A stretch of 64,000 nucleotides of DNA from a virus: the IMG/VR virus record IMGVR_UViG_3300042090_003221, positions 51,812 through 115,811 of that record, one strand, 5' to 3'. Both the position numbers and the translations under genes were made by a program. The notes under the pieces were generated by a model, which saw nothing but the letters and a program-made list of their open reading frames with translations, was not told where the DNA came from and searched no databases. Shown here piece by piece: positions 40,215-47,491 of the stretch. Numbering within the stretch: position 1 is the stretch's first letter; each line of letters opens with the position of its first letter.

Positions 40215-40445
40215 ATGACCGACTTCGCAACCTACCACGCCGCTACCTCTCTCGCTTCCGATCTCCACGCCAAGCTTGATGCCATCCGTGCCGATGCGGC
40301 CAAGCGCGGCGGATACTCCACCACAGACATGGAAGACATTCTGATGGCCGAAGTTGGCGTCGAGCGCGTGCTGCGCCGGCTGCTGCGCCTGACGCAGATG
40401 GCCGCGAACGCCGAAGCGCCCGCCCTCAACATCGCTGCGGAGTAG
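40215..40445 (+). CDS. Small helical protein, 76 aa
   Basis: ATG 40215 after GGAGTAA. MTDFATYHAATSLASDLHAK start; heptad-like pattern (LMAEVGVERVLRRLLRLTQM). No family recognised. Short gap to the next gene. Confidence 0.52.
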   Translation: MTDFATYHAATSLASDLHAKLDAIRADAAKRGGYSTTDMEDILMAEVGVERVLRRLLRLTQMAANAEAPALNIAAE

Positions 40446-40450
40446 CAAAC

Positions 40451-40540
40451 ATGCGCCTGACTTATGCTCTCGCCGATCTCGCAATCGACTGCGTCGGAGC
40501 CCTGGGCATCATGGTCGTCCTGATCGTGGTTTTCTCGTGA
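40451..40540 (+). CDS. Very small membrane protein, 29 aa
   Basis: MRLTYALADLAIDCVGALGI followed by MVVLIVVFS: one transmembrane helix and almost nothing else. Its stop overlaps the next GTG start (GTGA). Single-helix phage peptides of this size often act on host membrane proteins, but the role here is unknown. Confidence 0.45.
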   Translation: MRLTYALADLAIDCVGALGIMVVLIVVFS

Positions 40541-40803
40541 ATCCGTTCCAAATCCCGGCAGTCGGCGATATCGAGCCGGTCATGACCGAAGCTGACCGCG
40601 AGGCCGCGGTCGACCGGGTCGTCAAGGCGTGCTGCGGCTCCTACACGATGCATACCGCGCTGACCGTGGCGAGCGGGCTCGGGCTCAAGTTGCTCAAGAT
40701 CGGATATCCTCGGATCCAGCGCGCGCTCAATGACGCCCGCGCCGCGCAAGAGGCCGCGGAGCGCGCCGCGAAGAGTTTCCCCACTGGCTTGGACGCCAAC
40801 TAG
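40537..40803 (+). CDS. Hypothetical protein, 88 aa
   Basis: GTG 40537 overlaps the previous stop. MNPFQIPAVGDIEPVMTEAD start; two adjacent Cys (VVKACCGSY) and an Ala/Glu-rich helix at the end (ARAAQEAAERAAKSF). Unknown. Confidence 0.52.
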   Translation: MNPFQIPAVGDIEPVMTEADREAAVDRVVKACCGSYTMHTALTVASGLGLKLLKIGYPRIQRALNDARAAQEAAERAAKSFPTGLDAN

Positions 40804-40865
40804 CGCGCGGCGGCGGGTTCAATCAACCGCTCCCGGCGGACCCGGGAATTTAAAGGGAAGTCCAA

Positions 40866-41279
40866 ATGAAGCTTACTCTCGCCCTCGCGGCGCTTCTGAT
40901 CGCGGCGCCCGCGTTCGCCCAAGATTATCAGAAGGTCCGAAACGCGCCCAGCCTCGGCGACTACAACGCGAAGCTGGAGGAGGTTCATGTCTCCCCGATC
41001 AACGCTGACGCGCTGCATGGTTCGCCACTGGTCGCTGTCATCAACAAGACCCATTCCGCGATCCGCGAGATCTCCTGCGACGGCCATCTCTGGGGCACGC
41101 TGGCTATCGCGGTCCCGGGCGGCCGTATCCCCTCGGGCGGCATCGGCATCGTCAACTTCGACAAGGGCAACTGCAACAAGGGCCTCCACGTCAAGACCGG
41201 CGACGGCCAACTCCACGACGTCCCGGGTCAGGACGTCAGCGCCCTGACCATCCTGACGATCGAATCCGAGGAGTGGTGA
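40866..41279 (+). CDS. Exported protein, 137 aa
   Basis: Clear Sec signal peptide MKLTLALAALLIAAPAFA-Q. The mature part is beta-rich with two Cys (REISCDGHLW and KGNCNKGLHV). It is 5' coupled to the next gene (TGATG). Periplasmic; maybe a superinfection or envelope-modifying factor of the lysogen, but without recognised domain. Confidence 0.6.
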   Translation: MKLTLALAALLIAAPAFAQDYQKVRNAPSLGDYNAKLEEVHVSPINADALHGSPLVAVINKTHSAIREISCDGHLWGTLAIAVPGGRIPSGGIGIVNFDKGNCNKGLHVKTGDGQLHDVPGQDVSALTILTIESEEW

Positions 41280-41476
41280 TGAGCCGGAGCGACGACAAGG
41301 CGTCGACGGCCGGAGAGGCCGTCGGCAAGGCCGTCGACGCCGCGGCTAGCGTCGTCACCGGCGGCGTCGACCTCGCGAAAGGCGCTATTGCGGATCCCGC
41401 GGGAACCGCGCGCGGACTGCTCGGAAAGGCGGGCAGATTCTTGTCCGGCTTAGCCGAGAAGCCGAAGGACAAGTAA
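41279..41476 (+). CDS. Small protein, 65 aa
   Basis: MSRSDDKASTAGEAVGKAVD start overlapping the previous stop by one base. Amphipathic Ala/Gly-rich helices (AASVVTGGVDLAKGAIADPA), lysine-rich end. Followed by a hairpin. Possibly membrane-surface associated; unknown. Confidence 0.52.
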   Translation: MSRSDDKASTAGEAVGKAVDAAASVVTGGVDLAKGAIADPAGTARGLLGKAGRFLSGLAEKPKDK

Positions 41477-41482
41477 CCGCCC

Positions 41483-41507
41483 GGCCCCGAGCGGAATTTT
41501 CGGGGCC
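41483..41507 (+). terminator. Hairpin with short T run
   Basis: GGCCCCGA (41483-41490) and TCGGGGCC (41500-41507) form an 8-bp stem; AACCCTTTT follows. A moderate rho-independent terminator or partial attenuator inside the rightward operon. Confidence 0.5.
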
Positions 41508-41538
41508 AACCCTTTTAGGACATTTTCAGGAGGTCGAG

Positions 41539-41730
41539 TTGGTCAGGCTTAAATCGTTTTCGTTCTGGAACATGCTCGCTGCGATTGCTGCGACGCTGCT
41601 CGGCGTCACGGCGTTTTCTGTGGTGTCGGTCTTGATCGCGCTCATCGCCGTCACACTCATCGTCCTGCTTTGGTTGATCTCCTGGGTTGAGGGACAGCGC
41701 AGCGCCATCGCATATGGAGTTGCGAAATGA
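41539..41730 (+). CDS. Small two-helix membrane protein, 63 aa
   Basis: TTG start preceded by a strong AGGAGGT. Two hydrophobic helices: SFWNMLAAIAATLLGVTAFS and ALIAVTLIVLLWLISW. Ends four bases inside the next gene. Topology of a holin or of a small inner-membrane exclusion protein. Confidence 0.55.
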   Translation: MVRLKSFSFWNMLAAIAATLLGVTAFSVVSVLIALIAVTLIVLLWLISWVEGQRSAIAYGVAK

Positions 41731-42734
41731 ACGCGCACACGCAGGCCCCTGTCGATCCGTGGTCGCACTGGCGCGACGCTATCGCGGCTCGCAAGCAGGT
41801 CGATATGCCGGTCAACGAGGTCGCGCTCGGCTACTATCGCGCCCGTGATGGTGAGTGCGTTGCGTTCCTGCCTGATGGCGCCGGTCATATCTACGTCTGG
41901 CGCACGAGCGATTGGCCGCCGCCGAAGCATTGGGACGCCGTCGTCGAGCTGTTCGCGAAGGTCTGCCTCCGCCCGGTCAGCCATGAGGACGCGACACATT
42001 ACGGCGAGCACGGCCGCTGGCCGGAGGAGGTCGCGCCCGTCGAGGTCGACGCCTCGCTGCCGCCGCACGAACAGGCGGACGCCAAGATCACTGCGCAGCG
42101 CGCGGCTATGGTGGCGTGGCTCAAGGAAACCGGCGAGATCAAGACGCAGGAGCAAGCGGACAAGTGCGGCAACTTCGCCGACACCTTCCACAAGATCTGG
42201 CAGGAGGCAGAAGCCGCCCGCAAGGCTGAGAAAAAGCCGCACGATGAAGCGGGGGCCGCGGTCCAGAAGAAGTGGGTTCCCGTCGTTGACCGCGCGAATG
42301 AGCTGAAGGTCTACGCGAAGAAGGCCACGGAACCGTTCCTGATCGCCGAGAAGGCGCGCATCGCCGCGGAGGAGAAAGCCGCCGCCGAAGCCCGCGCCAA
42401 GGCCGCGCGCGAGGCCAAGGAGGCCGCCGACGCCGCCGCGATAGCTGCCGCGAGCGCTGCCGCCGCCGCGGGCGAGCCGGCGCCCCTTCCTGTAGCCGCT
42501 CCCGCGCCGGTGTTCGCGCCGCCGCCGCAGAAAGCCAAGGCCGGACGGGTGCATCTGCGCACGCGCACGGTCCATGAGATCACCGATATGCGCAAGTTTC
42601 TCGCGCATCTCGCCGACATGAACGAGATCCCGCGCGAAATCACTGACGCATTCCAGCTGATCGTCAACCGCTGGCGCTTCGCCGGCGTCGAAGTCCCGGG
42701 CGTCGAAGCCAAGACCGTCGAGGGGGCCGCGTAA
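41727..42734 (+). CDS. Coiled-coil protein preceding RecT-type annealase, 335 aa
   Basis: N-terminal ~90 residues form a folded domain (VALGYYRARDGECVAFLPDG), then a long Ala/Glu/Lys coiled coil (about 130-250, including AEEKAAAEARAKAAREAKEA) and a short C-terminal domain (MRKFLAHLADMNEIPREITD ... IVNRWRFAGVEVPG). Position and build fit an accessory of the Bet protein or a replacement for its partner exonuclease, but no nuclease motif is visible. Confidence 0.55.
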   Translation: MNAHTQAPVDPWSHWRDAIAARKQVDMPVNEVALGYYRARDGECVAFLPDGAGHIYVWRTSDWPPPKHWDAVVELFAKVCLRPVSHEDATHYGEHGRWPEEVAPVEVDASLPPHEQADAKITAQRAAMVAWLKETGEIKTQEQADKCGNFADTFHKIWQEAEAARKAEKKPHDEAGAAVQKKWVPVVDRANELKVYAKKATEPFLIAEKARIAAEEKAAAEARAKAAREAKEAADAAAIAAASAAAAAGEPAPLPVAAPAPVFAPPPQKAKAGRVHLRTRTVHEITDMRKFLAHLADMNEIPREITDAFQLIVNRWRFAGVEVPGVEAKTVEGAA

Positions 42735-42735
42735 G

Positions 42736-43308
42736 GTGAATTCGATCTGCGCTGTCACTAACTGCCAAGGCGTCGTGACGGCGAAGGGCTATTGCGATCG
42801 GCATTACCGACGCTTTCGCGTTCATGGAGACCCGCTCGGTGGCCGAACAGTTCCGGGTGAGCTGACCGCGTTCGTCGAAATGGCGGCGAAGTGCAAAGAC
42901 GAAGAATGCCTCATGTGGCCATTCGGCCGGAATAGCGGCGGATACGGCGTGGTCAAATATCAAGGCAAACAAGACGGGGCGCACAGGGTGATTTGCAAGA
43001 TCGTCAACGGAGCGCCACCGACTCCTGAGCATCAGGCCGCGCATTCTTGCGGGAAGGGCAAAAGCGGCTGTGTAAACGGATCACACCTTCGCTGGGCAAC
43101 TCCGCAAGAAAATTCTGACGACAAGGCTGTTCATCAGACCGTGTCCAGGGGGGAGTCTGTGTTTGGCGCAAAACTCACAGAAACAGACGTCAGGGCAATT
43201 CGATCGACGCCGGGGATAAATCAAAGTGAGATGGCTAAGAAGCTAGGCGTCACAGTGTCTGCGGTGAACTTTGTTGTAACAGGCAAAACATGGAGGCACG
43301 TTCAATGA
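42736..43308 (+). CDS. HNH homing-type endonuclease
   Basis: 190 residues from GTG 42736. N-terminal zinc motif CAVTNC...GYCDRHYRR, then the HNH core QDGAHRVICKIVNGAPPTPE and HQAAHSCGKGKSGCVNGSHL (His, Asn and His). The C-terminal 50 residues are an HTH (INQSEMAKKLGVTVSAVNFV). Wedged between the coiled-coil gene and bet, as expected of a free-standing homing nuclease. AT-richer than the flanks, consistent with transfer. Confidence 0.85.
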   Translation: MNSICAVTNCQGVVTAKGYCDRHYRRFRVHGDPLGGRTVPGELTAFVEMAAKCKDEECLMWPFGRNSGGYGVVKYQGKQDGAHRVICKIVNGAPPTPEHQAAHSCGKGKSGCVNGSHLRWATPQENSDDKAVHQTVSRGESVFGAKLTETDVRAIRSTPGINQSEMAKKLGVTVSAVNFVVTGKTWRHVQ

Positions 43309-44450
43309 GTAACATCACTACGCTACCCGCCGCACGCAAGGACATTGTGACGAGCGTCTCTTTCAACGATCTGCGCTTGCCGTATCACGAAGCATTCGCC
43401 GATGGGTTCGGAATCGACAACATTCGTTGGAAGGTTTTGATCGACACGGTTTTCCCGACAGCGAAGACGGTCGATTCGATCGCGATGGCTCTTTCCTATT
43501 GCAAACAGCGAAGCCTCGATCCTTTCAAAAAACCGATTCATATCGTGCCGATGTATTCCACCGCTAAGCGTGAATACGTCGAGACGGTCTGGCCCGGGAT
43601 CTCCGAGCTGCGCACCACAGCAACGCGGACGGGCGAATATGCGGGATGCGACGCCGCCGTGTTCGGCCCGACGATCAAGCGCGAGTTCAAAGGCATCGGC
43701 GAGGTCTGGGAAAACCGCCAGAAGGTTGAACGCGAAGTCAGCGTCACCGTCGAATATCCGGAGTGGTGTCAGGTCACCATTCATCGCGCGATCCGCGGGC
43801 AGCGCGTCGCTTTCGTTGGCCCGAAAGTCTTCTGGACTGAGTCCTACGCGCGCCGCGGCAAAGCCGACATTCCGAATGAAATGTGGTGCAAGCGTCCGTT
43901 CGGTCAGATCGAAAAATGCGCCGAGGCCGCCGCGCTGCGCCGCGCCTTTCCCGAGGAAATCGGCAACGAGTACACCGCCGACGAGATGGAAGGGCAGATC
44001 CTGTTCAGCGCGCCCGCGGCCGCTGAGCAGCCGGCGAAGTCGAAGCTCCCCCCGACGCCCCCGCCGCCGGCTTTGGAAAAGCCCCGTCCCGAGACCGACG
44101 AGCGCGCCGAGACGCGCTCGCCTGATGTCGGCGCCGGGAAACCCAAGGTCCCGCCCGGCCCTCCGCCTGTCGTCAGTAGCGGCAGAACGCCTCCGCCTCC
44201 GCCTCCGCCTCCGCCGCCCAGCGCCGGCGCGCCGAAGTCCGACGCGAATCCGGCCGCGCCCTTCAGCTTCGACGCCTACCTGGGCAAGTTCCGCAAGGCT
44301 ATCGTCGCCTCGAATACGCAGGATGAGGCGAACGCCACCTACGACCGCATGGTCCTGAAGGGCGCGTACAAGTTCAGCGACGACGAGACGACCGAATTCG
44401 ACAGCATCCTCTCCGAGGAATGCGAGCGGTTCTGGACGCCGGAGAGCTGA
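43305..44450 (+). CDS. bet: Phage recombination protein Bet (RecT/Red-beta family)
   Basis: 381 residues, ATG 43305. Core blocks: YCKQRSLDPFKKPIHIVPMY, RTGEYAGCDAAVFGP and MWCKRPFGQIEKCAEAAALR, which define Bet-type single-strand annealing proteins. Residues ~250-310 are a proline-rich linker and the end is a small helical domain (FDAYLGKFRKAIVASNTQDE). It anneals complementary strands during phage recombination. The matching exonuclease is not obvious beside it. Confidence 0.92.
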   Translation: MSNITTLPAARKDIVTSVSFNDLRLPYHEAFADGFGIDNIRWKVLIDTVFPTAKTVDSIAMALSYCKQRSLDPFKKPIHIVPMYSTAKREYVETVWPGISELRTTATRTGEYAGCDAAVFGPTIKREFKGIGEVWENRQKVEREVSVTVEYPEWCQVTIHRAIRGQRVAFVGPKVFWTESYARRGKADIPNEMWCKRPFGQIEKCAEAAALRRAFPEEIGNEYTADEMEGQILFSAPAAAEQPAKSKLPPTPPPPALEKPRPETDERAETRSPDVGAGKPKVPPGPPPVVSSGRTPPPPPPPPPPSAGAPKSDANPAAPFSFDAYLGKFRKAIVASNTQDEANATYDRMVLKGAYKFSDDETTEFDSILSEECERFWTPES

Positions 44451-44454
44451 CGCG

Positions 44455-44664
44455 ATGGGGACCACGAGCAAGGAAACGCTCCAAGTCGTGCTGCACAAGC
44501 GGACCGAGAAAGCCGTGCTCGTGAGCACGGACGGCAAGGAGCCGTCCGCGGTCTGGCTCCCGCTGGGCCAGATCGAAATCGAGGACGGAGCGGCAGCCGG
44601 TGACGGAGTCTTTTACGACGTCATTGCGCCTGTCTGGCTTCTCGAAAACAGGGGGCTTATCTGA
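44455..44664 (+). CDS. Small hypothetical protein, 69 aa
   Basis: MGTTSKETLQVVLHKRTEKA start. Beta-rich, with KAVLVSTDGKEPSAVWLPLG typical of small OB- or SH3-like folds. Coupled to ninB by one base. Unknown. Confidence 0.55.
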   Translation: MGTTSKETLQVVLHKRTEKAVLVSTDGKEPSAVWLPLGQIEIEDGAAAGDGVFYDVIAPVWLLENRGLI

Positions 44665-45089
44665 TGGCGCGCGCCCTGCTCATCCTCGCAAGCGACACCC
44701 AACGCGCCACCGCGCGCCGTTGGCTCGAACAGGCGCCGCCGGGAAGCCGAATCGAGTTCAAAGGTCCGGTACGCACGCTCCCTCAGAGCGCGAAAATGTG
44801 GGCGATGCTCACCGACGTCGCGACGCAGAAAGAGCACTGCGGCCGCAGGTATGTCGCCGACGACTGGAAGATCCTGTTCATGCACGCGCTTGGGCGCGAG
44901 GCTCGCTTCATCCCAGCCCTCGACGGACACGGCTTCATTCCGATCGGCCAAAGCTCGTCGGACCTTTCGAAGGAAGAGATGAGCGACCTGATCGAATTTA
45001 TGACCGCGTGGGGCGCCGAGAAGGGCGTTGAATGGACGGATCCGGCGCTGCCGCCCGGCCTGGAATGCAACCCGAGGGACGCAGCATGA
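44664..45089 (+). CDS. ninB: NinB-family recombination protein
   Basis: 141 residues. RTLPQSAKMWAMLTDVATQK, DDWKILFMHALG, DGHGFIPIGQSSSDLSKEEM and DLIEFMTAWGAEKGVEW match NinB (Orf/Ninb) of lambdoid phages, which loads or assists annealases on SSB-coated DNA. It sits right after bet, completing a two-component recombination module. Confidence 0.9.
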   Translation: MARALLILASDTQRATARRWLEQAPPGSRIEFKGPVRTLPQSAKMWAMLTDVATQKEHCGRRYVADDWKILFMHALGREARFIPALDGHGFIPIGQSSSDLSKEEMSDLIEFMTAWGAEKGVEWTDPALPPGLECNPRDAA

Positions 45090-45967
45090 ACATGAGAGAG
45101 ACCGTGATGTCGGCTGCGATGAAGGTCGCCTGCGTCGACACCGACGAGGCGCTCTTGCGCTCGATCGCCGTGGCCGAGCTTCAGCGCACCGACGTCAACG
45201 TTTATGCCGCGCTGACGCGCTTCACCAACGAAGTGCGCGGCGCCGGCGGCGTCTTGGCGAAGCTCATCCCCTACGGGGTGACGCGCGACCATGCGCGCGA
45301 ATATCTCAACCGCGTCGCGGCGGACATGCGCGGCGAGGGTGTGGTTCCTGCGAAAGCAGGCGACGGGGTCCGTGAAGGCTATGATAGCCATGGCGTCTTT
45401 GGCCCCGTCGATAATTCGGAAGGTGGAGGGTCCGCCGTCGTCGTGCGAGGCCAGAATACCTATGGCCCTTCGCCTTCCGATTCAGTTCCGGCGCAAGCCG
45501 GCGGGGGAGTCCTGATCGCCGATGAAAGCCACAAGCATTTTGGCTCCCCCGAACAAAGAGAAGACAAAGGGTCCGTTGGCTGTGTGGAAGTCCGGCACGG
45601 GTTTGGCCCCTCGTCTTCTCCCCCCAACAGGAACGGCGCGGTCCACCGCTCGAGTGACAACCGCCAGATGACCTCTGGCCGCGCCGTTCCTGTCCCCAAG
45701 CCTGCGCGCGGTCTGTCCGCGATGAAAGACTACGCTGCGGCGCGAACCTTGTTCGACACCTATCAAACCCGGCAAGGTCCGATTGGCGATCTTGTTTGGT
45801 CCGCGATCCCACGGATCATGTCCGAGAACACGCGTGAGGCCGCGCTGTTGAAGCTGATCTATCAGCACGCGAGGCCGGGCTACGCGAACGCCCGAGTCCG
45901 CGACGTGATCAAAGAAACCGATTTGCAGCGCATGATCAAGAAAGCGGCGGAGATCTCCAATGGTTAA
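45086..45967 (+). CDS. Unknown protein carrying five palindromic elements in frame
   Basis: 293 residues. Residues 1-85 look like an ordinary folded helical domain (LLRSIAVAELQRTDVNVYAA, then VTRDHAREYLNRVAADMRG). Residues ~86-205 are encoded by five tandem hairpin elements (45347-45693) and look low-complexity (Gly/Ser/Pro). The last ~85 residues are again folded (YAAARTLFDTYQTRQGPIGD ... TREAALLKLIYQHARPGYAN). Thus the elements seem to have been inserted into a linker. Not a known family. Confidence 0.6.
   Translation: MNMRETVMSAAMKVACVDTDEALLRSIAVAELQRTDVNVYAALTRFTNEVRGAGGVLAKLIPYGVTRDHAREYLNRVAADMRGEGVVPAKAGDGVREGYDSHGVFGPVDNSEGGGSAVVVRGQNTYGPSPSDSVPAQAGGGVLIADESHKHFGSPEQREDKGSVGCVEVRHGFGPSSSPPNRNGAVHRSSDNRQMTSGRAVPVPKPARGLSAMKDYAAARTLFDTYQTRQGPIGDLVWSAIPRIMSENTREAALLKLIYQHARPGYANARVRDVIKETDLQRMIKKAAEISNG
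45347..45693 (+). repeat. Five tandem structured palindromic elements (E1-E5) with two GNRA hairpins
   Basis: E1 45361-45410, E2 45417-45479, E3 45502-45551, E4 45558-45620, E5 45627-45693. Each is a stem of 8-15 bp with different sequence, closed around a 34-37-base loop that starts TCC and ends TGG, with a GA-rich GCC box inside. E2 is a 14-bp stem using two G-T pairs. E5 has 14 perfect pairs. Small tetraloop hairpins CCTGC-GAAA-GCAGG (45347-45360) and CCGGC-GCAA-GCCGG (45488-45501) precede E1 and E3, so a GNRA-plus-two-hairpin unit is duplicated every 141 bases. Confidence 0.85.
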
Positions 45968-47198
45968 GCGCGCAGCAAAGAATTCTAGCGACGGGTCCGT
46001 GCTTATGCTGGCTTCACGTAAGCCTAGGATGCTGTTGGCCCGCTCGCTGGAAACCAAAACCGATAGCGGCGGGTCCGTTTCGAGAGCGATGGCCGTGAAA
46101 CCCATGGCCTGTCCACTATCGGCTCCCAAATCCAAGAAAACCGCCGACAGCGGGTCCGTAGGTGGCATGCCTCCCGCGAAGGATATGGCCCGCTCGTCGG
46201 CGGCTCCAAAATCCAAGAAAAGCGTCAGCGGCGGGTCCGGAATGTGTTTGAAGGCCAATGATCGTCTGGCCCGTCCGCTGACGCCTCCCGAACTCGACGT
46301 GATATGCACTCAAATCCAAGAGGCCCAAGTAGACCGGAAATACTCGATCCAGACCCAGGCCGGGATTATGCAGCGCCTATCCGCCCTCGCCGTCAGGGCG
46401 TGCGATCTCTCTCACGACGCCAACGAGGCGCAGCGCAAAGCCGCCTGGACGCGAGCGGAGCGCATTGTGAGCCGTGGGCTCAAGGGCGAAGTGCAAGATG
46501 ACGACGATGTCGAAATTGGCGCGACGCTCACCAAGTACTTCAAGATGGCGGCCGCCTCACTGAAGCCGGTCGCCGAATTCCGCAAAGAGATTGAACGGTT
46601 CATGAAGGCGAAGGCGGCACAGCTCCCCGGCTTCGCCATGACCGAGCGTGTCCCCAGCTTCAAGCCACTCGGATTGGCCGTCATCGTTGGCGAAGCCGGG
46701 AACCTCTCGAACTACGCGACCGAGCGCAAGCTCTGGCGGCGCCTTGGCTTCGGCATGGCGCCCGGCCACGAGGAGCATGCCTATTCGACGTGGAGGATGA
46801 TCAAGGGGTTGACAAGCGAGGATTGGACGGCCGCTGGCTACTCGCCAAAGCGCCTCGGCCAGATCTACGGCGTCGTCACGGTCCCGCTCGTCATGCACAA
46901 GGCCAAGAGCAAATATGGCGAGGTCTACGCCAAGCGCCGAGCGCGAACGCTGGAAACGCATCCGGAATGGTATCTCGACAAGAACGGCAAGCCGAAATTC
47001 GACAAGGACGGCAACCCGCGCAGCGCTCACGCGAGCATGGATGCGGCGCGCATCATGACGAAGGAATTGATTTCCGACCTGTGGTCGGAATGGAGGGGGT
47101 CCGTTTATCAGCTGGCGGAAACGCCCGCTTACCTTGTGGCCCCCTCCAAATCCATCCCCGCTGAAACGCGCCGCGTCGAAGAGGAGGAGCTGGTCTGA
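45960..47198 (+). CDS. Phage protein with IS110-like segment and five palindromic elements
   Basis: 412 residues. The first ~105 residues are encoded by four palindromic elements and are Ser/Gly/Lys/Pro-rich (repeats such as GSVGGMPPAKDMARS). Residues 110-230 are helical. Then comes SFKPLGLAVIVGEAGNLSNY followed by ERKLWRRLGF, which resembles the helix-hairpin-helix Transposase_20 region of IS110 transposases; the DEDD catalytic part is not present. A fifth element lies near the C terminus. Role unknown; a DNA-binding function is plausible. Confidence 0.55.
   Translation: MVKRAAKNSSDGSVLMLASRKPRMLLARSLETKTDSGGSVSRAMAVKPMACPLSAPKSKKTADSGSVGGMPPAKDMARSSAAPKSKKSVSGGSGMCLKANDRLARPLTPPELDVICTQIQEAQVDRKYSIQTQAGIMQRLSALAVRACDLSHDANEAQRKAAWTRAERIVSRGLKGEVQDDDDVEIGATLTKYFKMAAASLKPVAEFRKEIERFMKAKAAQLPGFAMTERVPSFKPLGLAVIVGEAGNLSNYATERKLWRRLGFGMAPGHEEHAYSTWRMIKGLTSEDWTAAGYSPKRLGQIYGVVTVPLVMHKAKSKYGEVYAKRRARTLETHPEWYLDKNGKPKFDKDGNPRSAHASMDAARIMTKELISDLWSEWRGSVYQLAETPAYLVAPSKSIPAETRRVEEEELV
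45985..46284 (+). repeat. Four tandem structured palindromic elements (E6-E9)
   Basis: E6 45985-46050, E7 46060-46122, E8 46141-46203, E9 46222-46284. Stems again differ in sequence but pair fully: E8 has 14 bp plus one bulge, E9 14 bp plus one bulge at the equivalent place, E6 10 bp with a bulge, E7 13 bp with G-T pairs. Loops are 34 bases (43 in E6), starting TCCG and ending TGG. E7 and E8 are followed by nearly identical spacers (GGCTCCCAAATCCAAGAAAA and GGCTCCAAAATCCAAGAAAA). Confidence 0.87.
47091..47148 (+). repeat. Isolated palindromic element E10
   Basis: TGGAGGGGG (47091-47099) pairs with CCCCCTCCA (47140-47148) around a 40-base loop that begins TCCG and ends GTGG. It lies near the 3' end of the same gene as E6-E9 but about 800 bases away, and is followed by AAATCCA, the same box as after E7 and E8. 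This shows the element can occur singly. Confidence 0.8.
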
Positions 47199-47491
47199 TG
47201 ACCGCCCTCACGAGAGTCGTCTGGCGCGAGTGGTTCAACGCGCCGGCCGTCGCCCGAATGACCGAGATGCGCACGCTTCCGCGCGAGGAAGTCGAGCTGA
47301 ACCTCGCGCTCATCCGCGACGGCGCCGATCTCGCCGAGGCTATCGCGGAGGATGCGACGCAGGACGGGTCGGAGCTTTTCCGCTCCGAGACGGAGATCGT
47401 CATTCTCGAGCCGGCTGAATTCGCCGGCACGTACCGGGTCTGCGTCGACTACGAGCCAACCTATACGGCTTTTGCGGCGGATCTGGACTGA
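47198..47491 (+). CDS. Hypothetical protein, 97 aa
   Basis: ATG 47198 overlaps the previous stop. Helical first half and a beta-like acidic end (ETEIVILEPAEFAGTYRVCV). No family recognised. Coupled to the HNH gene that follows. Confidence 0.52.
   Translation: MTALTRVVWREWFNAPAVARMTEMRTLPREEVELNLALIRDGADLAEAIAEDATQDGSELFRSETEIVILEPAEFAGTYRVCVDYEPTYTAFAADLD

Noticed and set aside
41526-44537. Two long leftward open frames (41526-42758 and 43323-44537)
   Set aside because: Antisense to the coiled-coil gene and bet, which are supported by motifs and starts.
45347-46284. CRISPR array
   Set aside because: Repeats are imperfect inverted structures of 50-67 bases with varying stems and short variable gaps, inside coding genes and without cas genes. 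A CRISPR needs near-identical direct repeats and unique spacers.
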